Shown piece by piece: positions 10,022 through 19,033 of a stretch of 64,000 nt of DNA; position 1 is the first letter of the stretch, and each line of letters begins with the position of its first letter. The position numbers and the translations under genes are program-made. The notes below the pieces were generated by a model that searched no databases, was not told the origin of the DNA, and was given only the letters and a program-made list of their open reading frames with translations. Source of the stretch: Pseudoalteromonas shioyasakiensis (lineage in GTDB: Bacteria > Pseudomonadota > Gammaproteobacteria > Enterobacterales > Alteromonadaceae); NCBI RefSeq assembly GCF_001550135.1, contig NZ_LRUE01000015.1, positions 558,001 to 622,000 on the forward strand. Direction: 5' to 3'.

Positions 10022-10987
10022 TTATGACCCTGCTATTATTGCCATTTTTTGCTTGTAGGTTTTTGGCGACATGCCATACCAGCGATGAAATGCATGATGG
10101 AATGCGCTAATTTCAGAGTAGCCACATAGAAAGGCTATTTCTGTGACTGAGAGATCTGTTTCGTTTAACAATGACACACTTTTTTGCTGTCTTAATCTTG
10201 CTAATTCGTTACTAAAATTTGTACCCTCTTTTGCAAGACGGCGCTGCAGTGTTTTTTCACTCATATTAAGTGCTTTTGCCATTGCTTTACTGGTAATTTG
10301 GCCTTGAATTAAATGCTCTTCAAGTAAAATTCTAAGTACCTGTGTCACATTCGTTTGTGTCACCAGTTTCATCTGGCTTGATAACACAGGTTCACTATCG
10401 GTATTTTCGCTAAAAAACAGGCTATGGGTCGTTGCGCCGTATTCAATTTTGCAATTAAAGTGCGTATTAATCTCACTGTGTGGCTCTTTACGTTGCAAGC
10501 AAATTCGCGTTGGGTGCCAATCTTTTCCCTTTACAGTGCGTGCTATTTTTACACAAAACGCCATGGGCGCTTCGTAGCTTAGCAGTGACATATCACGTTC
10601 ACCATCACTAAAGTTAAAGCGAAGCTCATACTCACTACCGTGATCGATCAAAGATACATTATGGGTATCGCCCATTAATTTTTGATAACGCAATATCAGC
10701 CGAAAAGCACTCAATAACTGAGTTGACTGAATAATCGCCATGCCTACCACCGGAATAGCGCGTACATTCATGTTACTGCCAACATAAAGACCTAAATGGG
10801 TGTTTGGTAACATGGCTTGCGCCTGCTTCCAAAGCATACTGACACTGGCTTGTGGGTATCGGGCTGTTTGGCTACTTAATTCTGCCAAAGGAATATTTGC
10901 CGCTGCAAACAATTCATTAATTGGTAAACCCTGCCACTTAAACGACTCAGCCATAGCACGAAGCCACCAGCTTGATAAGGTTCTCAT
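10022..10987 (-). CDS. AraC-family transcriptional regulator
   Basis: A 321-residue regulator. Residues 1-200 match the arabinose-binding-like N-terminal domain found in OruR/ArgR-type AraC proteins. The C-terminal 100 residues hold two helix-turn-helix units (KALNMSEKTLQRRLAKEG and ending CGYSEISAFHHAFHRWYGMSPKTY), the canonical AraC signature. It is divergent from the DUF962/aldolase/BASS operon with only 97 bp between them, so it is the obvious candidate regulator of that operon. This is inferred from position, since no operator repeat stands out. Effector unknown. Confidence 0.9.
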   Translation of the reverse strand: MRTLSSWWLRAMAESFKWQGLPINELFAAANIPLAELSSQTARYPQASVSMLWKQAQAMLPNTHLGLYVGSNMNVRAIPVVGMAIIQSTQLLSAFRLILRYQKLMGDTHNVSLIDHGSEYELRFNFSDGERDMSLLSYEAPMAFCVKIARTVKGKDWHPTRICLQRKEPHSEINTHFNCKIEYGATTHSLFFSENTDSEPVLSSQMKLVTQTNVTQVLRILLEEHLIQGQITSKAMAKALNMSEKTLQRRLAKEGTNFSNELARLRQQKSVSLLNETDLSVTEIAFLCGYSEISAFHHAFHRWYGMSPKTYKQKMAIIAGS

Positions 10988-11084
10988 GCACGTCCTAAAT
11001 AAACAATTTAATGACCTATATTATCAAGTAAATAAAAGAATAAAAGCCTATTGTTAACCTGTAATTAACAACGGAGACAACAAT

Positions 11085-11405
11085 ATGGGCACTGTAGCAA
11101 GTAAACGCGAGTTCGCGAGCTTTAAAGAGTTTTACCCCTATTACTTACAAGAACACAAAAATAAAGTCTGTCGACGCTTACATTTCATTGGCAGTTGGAT
11201 TGTTTTGGCTATTTTGTTTGCCGCTATTTATCAGCAGCAATATAGCTGGCTAATTTTATGCCCAGTTGTGGGCTATGGCTTTGCTTGGGTTGGTCATTTC
11301 TTTTTTGAAAAAAATCGCCCCGCTACTTTTACACACCCTTTTTATAGCTTTATTGGTGATTGGGTCATGTTTAAAGACATTATTATTCGCAAAGTACCAT
11401 TTTAG
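11085..11405 (+). CDS. Mpo1-like / DUF962 small membrane protein
   Basis: A 106-residue protein with two hydrophobic segments (about 34-50 and 56-74) and the DUF962 hallmarks: an early FYPYYLQEHKN segment, RRLHFIG, an internal GHFFFEKNRPATF, and HPFYSFIGDW near the end. Yeast Mpo1 of this family is an Fe2+-dependent dioxygenase in 2-hydroxy fatty acid alpha-oxidation, and the conserved histidines of that site (LHF, GHFF, THPF) are visible here. Bacterial members are mostly uncharacterised. The SD is GGAG, and the next gene starts 10 bp after the stop, so it heads a likely three-gene operon. The fatty-acid role is inferred from family only. Confidence 0.85.
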   Translation: MGTVASKREFASFKEFYPYYLQEHKNKVCRRLHFIGSWIVLAILFAAIYQQQYSWLILCPVVGYGFAWVGHFFFEKNRPATFTHPFYSFIGDWVMFKDIIIRKVPF

Positions 11406-11414
11406 GAAAACACC

Positions 11415-12164
11415 ATGACCATGAAACACACAGTATCAGAGCAAGAATGGCAAGCCCGTGTTGAGCTCGCTGCCGCGTATCGCCTAGTTGCTATATATGG
11501 CTGGGATGATTTAATTTTTACCCATATTTCAATGCGTGTTCCCGGCACAGATAACGAATTTTTGATAAACCCGTATGGCATGATGTTTCACGAAATTACC
11601 GCATCAAGTCTTATCAAAGTAGATCAACAATGTAATAAGCTGCATGACAGTGAATACCCAGTTAATCCTGCGGGGTTTAATATTCATAGCTGTATTCATA
11701 TGGCGCGTGATGATGCCCATTGCGTTATTCACACCCACTCACTCAATGGCACGGCAGTGTCTGCTAACAAAGACGGCTTATTGCCTATCTCTCAGCAAGC
11801 TGTTGTTGTGCACTCAGGTTTGGGTTATCACGACTACGAGGGCATTGCCCTTAACCCTGCTGAGCAAGACCGTTTAGTGAATGACCTAGGTTCTAATAAC
11901 TTTCTAATGCTACGTAATCATGGCCTATTAACAGTAGGTAAAACGGTCGCTGATGCATTTTTGTTTATGTATGTTTTTGAAGCTGCATGCGCTGTACAAA
12001 CTCGTACTTCACAAAATACCGAGCAACTCGTACAAGTACCTAGCGCGATTATTGAGGGTATCAAAGGGCAAACTGAAGTTGCTACTAAGGGACTGGGTGG
12101 CGCAATTGCTTGGCCTGCCTTACTGCGCTTACTCGACAATAAAAGTCCGGGTTACGATCAATAA
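11415..12164 (+). CDS. Class II aldolase/adducin-family protein
   Basis: A 249-residue single-domain protein of the class II aldolase/adducin fold. Metal-binding histidines are visible in VIHTHSLNG and later in LRNHGLLTVG, which matches the FucA/AraD zinc site. The glutamate that acts as acid/base in fuculose-phosphate aldolase is missing: the segment before the HTH motif reads NPAGFNIH where FucA-like enzymes carry Glu. This is typical of the adducin-like bacterial subgroup, whose reaction is unknown, so an aldolase activity should not be assumed. It lies 10 bp behind the DUF962 gene and 10 bp ahead of the BASS transporter pseudogene. Confidence 0.88.
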   Translation: MTMKHTVSEQEWQARVELAAAYRLVAIYGWDDLIFTHISMRVPGTDNEFLINPYGMMFHEITASSLIKVDQQCNKLHDSEYPVNPAGFNIHSCIHMARDDAHCVIHTHSLNGTAVSANKDGLLPISQQAVVVHSGLGYHDYEGIALNPAEQDRLVNDLGSNNFLMLRNHGLLTVGKTVADAFLFMYVFEAACAVQTRTSQNTEQLVQVPSAIIEGIKGQTEVATKGLGGAIAWPALLRLLDNKSPGYDQ

Positions 12165-12173
12165 GGATATACC

Positions 12174-13060
12174 ATGCAAATTGATATCATGACTAAAATA
12201 GTGCTGCCTTTAGCACTATTTATCATCATGTTTGGCATGGGGTTAGGGCTTAAAAAGCAAGACTTTGGGGCATTATTTATTAGCCCCAAAGCACTTTCAT
12301 TAGGCTTAAGCTGCCAACTACTGTTATTGCCAAGCGTTGCGTTTTTATTAGCAATGAGTTTTACCCTAACCCCAGAGCTCGCTATAGGTCTGATTTTAGT
12401 AGCTTGCTGCCCTGGCGGTGTGACCTCAAACCTTTATACCTATTTATTCAAAGGGGATGTTGCGCTGTCAATAAGTCTAACAACGCTAGCCACATTTATC
12501 TCACCCTTTACCTTGCCACTGATTATGCATTTTGCCATGCAAACATTGAGTGTGCCGGGCCACGAATTCGCTTTGCCAGTGATTAAAACCATAGTGCAAA
12601 TGCTGATGATAACGGTGCTTCCTGTTTGCTTAGGAATGGTATTTAATCACTTTAAACCCCATTTGAGCTTGAAAATAGAACCCTTTATACGTCGTTTTTC
12701 GAGTGTGTTCTTAATTGTGATAGTGCTTAGCATTATTCATAAAAATGCTGACCAAATGCTGAGTTTTTTGCGACCAGTGGCATTGCAACGCTGACATTAA
12801 ACCTCAGCACGCTGTTACTAGGGCTGTTTTTTGCAAAAATATCGGGCTTAGATCACAAGCAACAAATGAGCATTGCGGTTGAAGTTGGGCTACAAAATGG
12901 CACTCTTGCCATTTTAATTGCGAGTACCTTAATCAATAATGCCGCCATGGCAATTCCTGGAGCAACCTATAGCTTATCAATGTTTGTAACGGGTTATATT
13001 TTTTGTCGCTTATTTAGCGCGCATCATACAAAACACCTTGCCATTCTCAACAAAGCATAA
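12174..13060 (+). pseudogene. Bile acid:Na+ symporter (BASS) family transporter, frameshifted
   Basis: The first frame runs 12174-12794 and holds hydrophobic helices of a BASS transporter, including ACCPGGVTSNLYTYL, the Na+-site region. It then ends in a short non-homologous tail (RPVALQR). The family sequence continues in another frame, through NLSTLLLGLFFAKISG and VGLQNGTLAILIAS (the second conserved BASS motif), to a stop at 13060. Reading TTT TTT GCG from the T run at 12764-12769 joins the two cleanly, so one T is missing from a run that should have seven. The reconstructed protein is about 295 residues, normal for the family. It could be a true recent pseudogene, slippage in the T run, or a sequencing error. 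It is third in the operon with the DUF962 and aldolase genes. Confidence 0.85.
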
Positions 13061-13316
13061 AAGCCAAAGTGATGACTAAAAACAAGGAAGTTTTTAATCA
13101 CACAGTAATAAAAAATAGTTAAAATTTGAGATAACCAAACGAGTCTAAAACACACCTAATAACAAAGTTCATCACCCATTCCAACTATTAATTTTTTATT
13201 TATTTTTCAAAACTATACATAAATCATTAGTTATAATTTTTGCTCTGTGGTCAGTCTTGTTTAATAATATATTTTCGTTCACTATCAATTTATGGCTTGT
13301 TATATAGGGACATATT

Positions 13317-14222
13317 GTGGCCGAACTTAATAACTCTAAATTGCCCGTTCATGTTGCTGAATTAAAGTTTGCACTTGATAACGTACCCGCATACGTTTAC
13401 ATAAAAAATGAGCTCGGGCATTACGTTTATGCTAATAAGCTTACCTTGAGTTTATTTGCTTGCTCTGAGCAAGAATTACAACATAGAAGTGATGTGGACT
13501 TTTTCCCAATTCCTGACGTAAAAAAGCTAGCCAAAATAGACAAGCGGGTGCTCAGCGGTGAGCGTACCCGTGAAGAAGTTGAGCTTACCTTTCCCGACGG
13601 ACACCAATATATTTTCTGGGAAGTGAAAACCCCTATTATTTGCGACACAGAGCCTAACAAAGTCATCGGCATTTTAGGTATTGCAACAGACATTACCGAA
13701 CGAAAACACCTTGAAGAACAACTCCTCTACGCTGCCTCCACCGACCCGCTAACTGAACTTTTAAACCGCCGCTATTTTTATATTCGCTTATCGCTTGCGT
13801 TACAAATGAGCAAGCGCGACCAAAACTATGGTGCAGTAATATTTATCGACCTCAATAAGTTTAAAAAGTTAAACGACCAATATGGCCACAATACCGGCGA
13901 TGCTTACCTTGTTGAAATTGCTAATCGAATGAAAACGGTTGTGCGCGAAAAAGACTGTTTAGCTCGCATTGGTGGCGATGAGTTTGTTGTATTACTTGAA
14001 GGGCTTGGTCGTGATGAGCAAACAGCCAAACAAAATGCCTATCGCGTTGCCGATAAACTGCAAACAGCCATCGAAGTTGAGTTTATTCACCAAGATCTTA
14101 ACTATAAGGGCTCAGCCAGTGTCGGCGTCACCATGTTTTTAGGTACACAAAAAACAGCCGATGAAATCGTCGCACAAGCTGATCAGCACATGTATTTGAT
14201 AAAACATGCACTTAAGTATTAA
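13317..14222 (+). CDS. PAS-GGDEF diguanylate cyclase
   Basis: A 301-residue soluble protein with a GTG start (RBS-like TAGGGA 6 nt upstream). Residues about 15-130 are a PAS domain (VPAYVYIKNELGHYVYANK, ending in the typical ATDITERK). Residues about 140-300 are a GGDEF domain with an intact RIGGDEFVVLL signature, the DPLTELLNRR entry motif and FIDLNKFKKLND for metal and nucleotide binding. It should make c-di-GMP from GTP. An inhibitory-site RxxD is not obvious. No membrane helix and no partner gene are present; it is preceded by about 250 bp of AT-rich DNA and appears monocistronic. Confidence 0.93.
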   Translation: MAELNNSKLPVHVAELKFALDNVPAYVYIKNELGHYVYANKLTLSLFACSEQELQHRSDVDFFPIPDVKKLAKIDKRVLSGERTREEVELTFPDGHQYIFWEVKTPIICDTEPNKVIGILGIATDITERKHLEEQLLYAASTDPLTELLNRRYFYIRLSLALQMSKRDQNYGAVIFIDLNKFKKLNDQYGHNTGDAYLVEIANRMKTVVREKDCLARIGGDEFVVLLEGLGRDEQTAKQNAYRVADKLQTAIEVEFIHQDLNYKGSASVGVTMFLGTQKTADEIVAQADQHMYLIKHALKY

Positions 14223-14344
14223 TACAAATCCTAAATAATTGGACGGTTTTTAAGCTGGTTGCAATTACAAATCATTGGCGCAGGTTGCTTTGTGGTGGTA
14301 ATCTGAGCAGTGAAAAATAATATTAATTGTATTAAGGAAAGTAC

Positions 14345-15298
14345 ATGGACCCCGTTTCTAGCATTTTAGACCTGTTGTTAAATGTAGAAGTCTTTCTTCT
14401 AATTTTTGTTTTAGTACTACTAAAAAGTAGCGTTAAATTTGTGCCGCAAAATCGTGCCTGGTTAATCGAGCGTTTTGGTAAGTACCATTCGACCAAAGAA
14501 GCCGGCTTAAACTTTATTGTGCCATTTATCGACCGTATTGCCGCTGACCGCAGCTTAAAAGAACAAGCGCAAGATGTGCCTTCGCAGTCTGCTATCACTA
14601 AAGATAACATCTCGCTTATCGTCGATGGTGTGCTGTATTTCCGCGTGCTTGACCCGTATAAAGCCACGTATGGTGTTGATGACTATGTATTTGCGGTTAC
14701 TCAGCTATCGCAAACAACGATGCGTTCTGAACTTGGTAAAATGGAACTAGATAAAACCTTTGAAGAGCGCGACATGTTAAACACCAACATAGTTACCGCG
14801 ATTAACCAAGCATCTGAGCCTTGGGGTATTCAGGTTTTACGTTACGAAATTAAAGATATTGTGCCACCTAATTCTGTAATGGAAGCCATGGAAGCACAAA
14901 TGAAAGCTGAGCGTGTAAAACGTGCGCAAATTTTAGAGTCTGAAGGTGACCGTCAGTCTGCCATCAACGTGGCAGAAGGTAAAAAGCAAGCCCAAGTCCT
15001 TGCTGCCGAAGCTGAAAAAGCCGAGCAAATTTTACGCGCTGAAGGTGAAGCGAAAGCGATTATCGCCGTTGCTGAAGCACAAGCAGATGCACTACGTAAA
15101 GTAGGTGAAGCCGCTGACACCGAACAAGGCCAAAAAGCAATTCAACTCGACCTTGCCACAAAAGCCATTGCTGCTAAAGAAGCCATTGCTCGTGAATCAT
15201 CTGTGGTATTACTTCCTGAGAGTGGTACTGACGCAAGCTCGCTTGTAGCTCAAGGTATGTCTATTATTAACTCTTTGAATAAAAAGCAACAAAGTTAG
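14345..15298 (+). CDS. qmcA: SPFH/Band 7 (stomatin-like) membrane protein QmcA
   Basis: A 317-residue protein with one N-terminal membrane helix (about 10-27), an SPFH/Band 7 domain starting at VPQNRAWLIERFGKYH, a long alanine/glutamate-rich coiled coil (about 185-270) and a C-terminal AQGMSIINSLNK segment. This is the architecture of E. coli QmcA (YbbK), which assembles into large membrane-bound cages and microdomains. The gene is followed 8 bp later by an NfeD-family gene, the standard pairing for this family, which strengthens the call. SD AAGGA lies before the ATG. Cellular role beyond membrane organisation is not established. Confidence 0.92.
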   Translation: MDPVSSILDLLLNVEVFLLIFVLVLLKSSVKFVPQNRAWLIERFGKYHSTKEAGLNFIVPFIDRIAADRSLKEQAQDVPSQSAITKDNISLIVDGVLYFRVLDPYKATYGVDDYVFAVTQLSQTTMRSELGKMELDKTFEERDMLNTNIVTAINQASEPWGIQVLRYEIKDIVPPNSVMEAMEAQMKAERVKRAQILESEGDRQSAINVAEGKKQAQVLAAEAEKAEQILRAEGEAKAIIAVAEAQADALRKVGEAADTEQGQKAIQLDLATKAIAAKEAIARESSVVLLPESGTDASSLVAQGMSIINSLNKKQQS

Positions 15299-15306
15299 GT
15301 GAGCTA

Positions 15307-15759
15307 ATGGCATTTTTAGATACCCATTTAGCCGAAGCACTGATGATTATAGGTGTTATCGCGCTAATTGTTGAAGTTGCTGTACTGGGTATGAGTACCT
15401 ATGTATTACTGTTTTTAGGCTTATCTTTATTTGCCAGTGGCTTACTAATGAATATAGGTCTACTTGATACGAGTTACACTACCGCGCTTTGGAGCAATAT
15501 CGTGTTTACTCTTGGTTTTGCACTCGTGCTTTGGAAACCTCTCAAACGCATGCAGGATAAAACCGATACTAAGCCGATACATAGCGATTTTGCTGAGCTT
15601 ACCTTTGTCGTTAATGCCGATGTTGATGATAAAGGGTTAACCACACATCAGTATTCGGGTATTACATGGCAATTAAAAAGTCAGTCTCCCATTGCTGCTG
15701 GTAGCACAGTAAAAGTAACCGACAAACAAGTTGGCGTACTTTGGGTAGAGGCGCTATAA
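15307..15759 (+). CDS. NfeD-family membrane protein
   Basis: A 150-residue protein with hydrophobic helices in the first 80 residues and a C-terminal OB-fold-like beta domain (about 90-150, ending GSTVKVTDKQVGVLWVEAL). This is the short NfeD type, without the ClpP-like protease domain. Short NfeD proteins are partners of SPFH proteins; the gene lies directly behind qmcA as in E. coli ybbK-ybbL, almost certainly in one transcript. Its proposed role is to stabilise or organise the SPFH oligomer. Confidence 0.9.
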   Translation: MAFLDTHLAEALMIIGVIALIVEVAVLGMSTYVLLFLGLSLFASGLLMNIGLLDTSYTTALWSNIVFTLGFALVLWKPLKRMQDKTDTKPIHSDFAELTFVVNADVDDKGLTTHQYSGITWQLKSQSPIAAGSTVKVTDKQVGVLWVEAL

Positions 15760-15805
15760 CTCAGCAATAGTTAAACCTCATTTAGAGCCAAAACTCTATT
15801 TAGTT

Positions 15806-15848
15806 TTGTAACCGTGTTTGCTATGGTTAGAAGCACTCACGGTTACAA
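15806..15848 (+). promoter_or_regulatory. 11-bp inverted repeat just ahead of the patatin gene RBS
   Basis: TTGTAACCGTG (15806-15816) and CACGGTTACAA (15838-15848) can pair across a 21-nt loop. The right arm ends 2 nt before the AAGG of the likely RBS. It may be an operator, an RNA hairpin affecting translation, or a weak terminator for qmcA-nfeD; no T run follows. Confidence 0.35.
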
Positions 15849-15862
15849 GCAAGGTTGCAAAA

Positions 15863-16699
15863 ATGAACAATAATAAGGCACTCGTTGTAGAAGGTGGCGC
15901 AATGCGTGGTATTTTTGCCACTGGCGTACTAGATGCTTTTATTCAAGCCAATTACCAACCTTTTAATCAATGCTATGGTGTTTCTGCCGGAGCCACTAAC
16001 ATTGCTGCCTATTTGTGCGCCCAATACAAACGTAACCATGCAGTGATCACCGATTACTCTTGCCGGCCAGAGTTCATCGATTTTGTTCGTTTTATCAAAG
16101 GTGGTCACCTGTTTGATTTAGACTGGCTGTGGCAAGAAACCATCCGTGATATTCGTCTAGATCTCGACACCTTCGAAAAACAAGCTAGTGAATTTTATAT
16201 TGTCACAACCAACATACAAACTGGACAGGCAGAGTACTTAAAAGCAAATGCAACTCATCTTGAACAGCAATTAAAAGCCTCTTGTGCGCTGCCGATTGCT
16301 TATCGAGAATTTCCTGTTATCGACAATTTGCAACTTACTGATGGTGGCGTGGCAGATTCTATTCCAATCCGTAAAGCATACGAGATGGGCAATAAGGAAA
16401 TCACCGTTATTTTATCTCAGCCTCTTGGCTATAAGAAAAAGCCTTCAAAAGCGCCTTGGTTCGTCAAACGTCTTTATAAAAACACCCCTGCATTAGCAGA
16501 AGCCACCTTAAGACGCGCAGAAAATTACAATCAAAGCATTGATTTTATTACCAACCCACCAAGCGATTGTAAAATTAATATTATTGCACCGCCACCCAAC
16601 TTTGCAGTTGGTCGAACAACAAAATCATTTGAAAAACTCAGTGCGGGCTATGAAATGGGCTTAAATGCGGGCTCAAATTTTTTAACTCAAGTTGCCTAA
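15863..16699 (+). CDS. Patatin-like phospholipase
   Basis: A protein of about 278 residues when started at ATG 15863, which has AAGG 8 nt upstream. An upstream TTG at 15818 is possible but falls within an inverted repeat and adds unconserved residues. Patatin motifs are present: an oxyanion-hole-like GGAMRGIFATGVL near the N-terminus, the nucleophile elbow GVSAG (GxSxG), and the catalytic-dyad aspartate in DGGVADSIPI. It resembles the bacterial YjjU subgroup and is predicted to be a cytoplasmic or membrane-associated lipid acyl hydrolase. No signal peptide is visible. Substrate unknown. It is followed by a terminator hairpin and appears monocistronic. Confidence 0.9.
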   Translation: MNNNKALVVEGGAMRGIFATGVLDAFIQANYQPFNQCYGVSAGATNIAAYLCAQYKRNHAVITDYSCRPEFIDFVRFIKGGHLFDLDWLWQETIRDIRLDLDTFEKQASEFYIVTTNIQTGQAEYLKANATHLEQQLKASCALPIAYREFPVIDNLQLTDGGVADSIPIRKAYEMGNKEITVILSQPLGYKKKPSKAPWFVKRLYKNTPALAEATLRRAENYNQSIDFITNPPSDCKINIIAPPPNFAVGRTTKSFEKLSAGYEMGLNAGSNFLTQVA

Positions 16700-16702
16700 G
16701 CT

Positions 16703-16738
16703 AACGCTTTAAAAATAGGAACAATTTTTAAGCGTTTT
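16703..16738 (+). terminator. Terminator after the patatin gene
   Basis: AACGCTTTAAAAAT and ATTTTTAAGCGTT form a stem (one bulged base) around a short loop, followed by TT. It begins 4 bp past the stop. The loop contains part of the AATAGGAACAA repeat. Confidence 0.6.
16714..16724 (+). repeat. Copy 2 of intergenic 11-mer AATAGGAACAA
   Basis: Exact copy of the 11-mer at 9941-9951 and 18993-19003. Here it sits in the apical part of a terminator hairpin. Confidence 0.4.
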
Positions 16739-16787
16739 CGATGTCATTGGCTATACTTTTAAGAGTTATGTTAGCCAAGGATTGACC

Positions 16788-18986
16788 ATGAAACTCCCCC
16801 TACCTTTTATTATTGCCTGCAGGCTTTTAATACTCTCTTTTCTATGTTTGTTTTCATTTTTTAGCCAAGCCATTGAGTGGCCTCAACAAGTGCAAACGTC
16901 ACAAGGCACACTCATTGTTTACCAGCCACAACCCGAGAAACTAAACGGTAATACTTTAACAGCCCGTGCAGCGATGTCATTTTCGGTTTCAGGCAATGAC
17001 GCTGTGTTTGGCGTATTTTGGTTTAGAGCTAAACTAGATACTGATCGCGAAAACGATACCGTCACCGTTCGCAATATCACTGTCACCGATGTACGCTGGC
17101 CTGAATCAAAAGATGCAGAAGAACAAAAATTTACTGCTGTCGTTAATGAAGCAATAAAAGCCAGTCAATTCGAAACCTCGCTTTCGCAACTCACCGCCAG
17201 CCTTGAAAGTGCAGAAGCAGCAGAACAAAGTTTAACGCAATTAAAAACCGACCCTCCAACGATTATTTTCAAAGAGCAACTGTCGGTATTACTGAGTTTT
17301 GATGGTGAACCTAAGTTTAGTAAAATTGAAAACAGCCAATATGAGCGTGCTTTAAACACCGCTATGACAGTGATTAAAGATAGCAAAAGCAAACTTTGTT
17401 ATCTCACCGATGGGCAATTTTGGTATCAGGCAAAACAAGCCAAAGGGCCTTATGACTATACTCAGTCGCCACCGGCTGAACTTGTAAAAATGCTTCCTAA
17501 TGATACCGAAAGCTCAGATCTAAGTGCACCACCAGCCATTGTTGTAGCAACTAAACCCACCGAACTTATTGCAACTGATGGCGCAGCTAAATGGAAAAGC
17601 TTAACTGGTGGCGAGCTCATGTATGTGTTTAACACTGAAACCCCGTGGCTACGTGAAATGCAAACGAATAACATGTATGTCTTGTTATCTGGGCGCTGGT
17701 ATCGTGCAAAACAACAAACAGGCCCATGGACATTTGTACGCGGCGATGAACTACCAGAAAGCTTTGCCAATATTCCACCTGAATCAGATTTAGGGGGCCT
17801 CAGAGTTTCAGTTGCCGGTACTGAAGAAGCTGAAGAAGCTGTATTAGATGCAAAAGTGCCGCAAACAGCGGCTATCAGCCGTAAAGATACCAGTTTAACT
17901 GTGTACTATGATGGCAAACCTAAGTTTGAACGGATCCCGGGCACGCAAGTTTCTTATGCGATTAATACGGATGCACAAGTGCTGCAAATTAAAGGCAAAT
18001 ATTATGCAGTCGATAATGCGGTGTGGTTTAAGGCAGATTCCGCACAAGGGCCTTGGCTTGTTGCTGATAGCATTCCAAAAGATGACATCGCAAAAATTCC
18101 TCCAAGTTCCCCCGTATACAACGTCACTTACGTCGAGATATACGAATCAACTCCTGAGGTGGTGTATGTTGGTTATTACCCAGGTTACATGTGGTCATAC
18201 CCTTATTATGGCGTGCCAGTGTATGGTACAGGTTGGTATTACCCACCATACTGGGGCGGTGGCTACTACTACCCTCGCCCACCGACTTGGGGTTTTAATA
18301 TTGGCTATAACAACTGGACAGGTTGGTCGTTTGGCTTAAGTTGGAGCAATGGTTTTTTAAATTTAGGGATGAATTGGAATGTTGGATGGCCAACCCATTA
18401 TCGACCTTATCATTGCTGTAATGGCTGGTATGGCGGTGGTTACCGCGGCCCAGTTATTATTAATAATGGCAATATCAATATTGGTAACAAAATTAATGTC
18501 GGTCATAAACCGGGCCACCATAATAAGCAACCAAGGCATAATATTTATAAACGCGATCAGAGTAAGTCTCGTCTCGCTTCAAAGCAGCAAGTGAAACGCG
18601 ATTTAAAAACAGCCATCAGCCAACGCGATAAAGCAAACAACGTGTTTGCGGATCAAAAAGGTAACGTGCTCAAGCGTGATGCCGATAAATGGCAACAACG
18701 TGTTGAGGGTAAATGGCAAACATTACCTACCGATAAACAGCAACAAATCAAAGATCGGGCACAAAATATTGACCGCCAACAAGTGCAAAATAAATTGCAA
18801 AGCATAGATAAAAGTAAAGCGAAGCAAACATTGCAGCAACGCCAGCACACTCAAAATAGGCAACAAAATCGTATGCAGCAATTAAATAGGGCAAATAGAG
18901 CACGTCAGCAAGGTATGCAGCGCCAACAAATGCGCCGTAATACACAAAGACAAATGCCTCGGCAAATGCCTAATCGCGGTCATTAA
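16788..18986 (+). CDS. Secreted three-module repeat protein with Tyr/Trp/Gly-rich region and basic Gln/Arg-rich tail
   Basis: About 732 residues from ATG 16788 (AAGG 7 nt upstream; a TTG at 16782 is less likely). A signal peptide ends near FFSQA. Three imperfect modules of about 80 residues follow (around 165-240, 255-330 and 365-440), each with a DGxPKF-like start, a YxxxTGxFWYxAK-like centre and a GPW-like end. The protein then becomes very rich in Tyr, Trp, Gly and Pro (about 450-550; runs such as GWYYPPYWGGGYYYPRPP) and ends in about 150 residues rich in Gln, Arg and Lys that are probably helical. Similar proteins are often labelled carbohydrate-binding family V/XII-like, but no enzymatic motif is seen. 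Function unknown; an envelope, matrix or assembly role is possible. Closed by a strong terminator. Confidence 0.8.
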   Translation: MKLPLPFIIACRLLILSFLCLFSFFSQAIEWPQQVQTSQGTLIVYQPQPEKLNGNTLTARAAMSFSVSGNDAVFGVFWFRAKLDTDRENDTVTVRNITVTDVRWPESKDAEEQKFTAVVNEAIKASQFETSLSQLTASLESAEAAEQSLTQLKTDPPTIIFKEQLSVLLSFDGEPKFSKIENSQYERALNTAMTVIKDSKSKLCYLTDGQFWYQAKQAKGPYDYTQSPPAELVKMLPNDTESSDLSAPPAIVVATKPTELIATDGAAKWKSLTGGELMYVFNTETPWLREMQTNNMYVLLSGRWYRAKQQTGPWTFVRGDELPESFANIPPESDLGGLRVSVAGTEEAEEAVLDAKVPQTAAISRKDTSLTVYYDGKPKFERIPGTQVSYAINTDAQVLQIKGKYYAVDNAVWFKADSAQGPWLVADSIPKDDIAKIPPSSPVYNVTYVEIYESTPEVVYVGYYPGYMWSYPYYGVPVYGTGWYYPPYWGGGYYYPRPPTWGFNIGYNNWTGWSFGLSWSNGFLNLGMNWNVGWPTHYRPYHCCNGWYGGGYRGPVIINNGNINIGNKINVGHKPGHHNKQPRHNIYKRDQSKSRLASKQQVKRDLKTAISQRDKANNVFADQKGNVLKRDADKWQQRVEGKWQTLPTDKQQQIKDRAQNIDRQQVQNKLQSIDKSKAKQTLQQRQHTQNRQQNRMQQLNRANRARQQGMQRQQMRRNTQRQMPRQMPNRGH

Positions 18987-18992
18987 TGTACA

Positions 18993-19003
18993 AATAGGAA
19001 CAA
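18993..19003 (+). repeat. Copy 3 of intergenic 11-mer AATAGGAACAA
   Basis: Exact copy of the 11-mer also at 9941-9951 and 16714-16724; it starts 6 bp past the stop of the repeat-protein gene. Confidence 0.4.
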
Positions 19004-19033
19004 AACAAAGCCAGTGTAAATACTGGCTTTGTT
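19004..19033 (+). terminator. Rho-independent terminator after the repeat-protein gene
   Basis: AACAAAGCCAGT pairs perfectly with ACTGGCTTTGTT across a 6-nt loop; a short T-rich tail follows. Confidence 0.75.

Noticed and set aside
12174..12794. Programmed frameshift in the BASS transporter gene
   Set aside because: A T6 run alone, without a slippery heptamer and stimulatory structure that I can see, fits mutation or error better.
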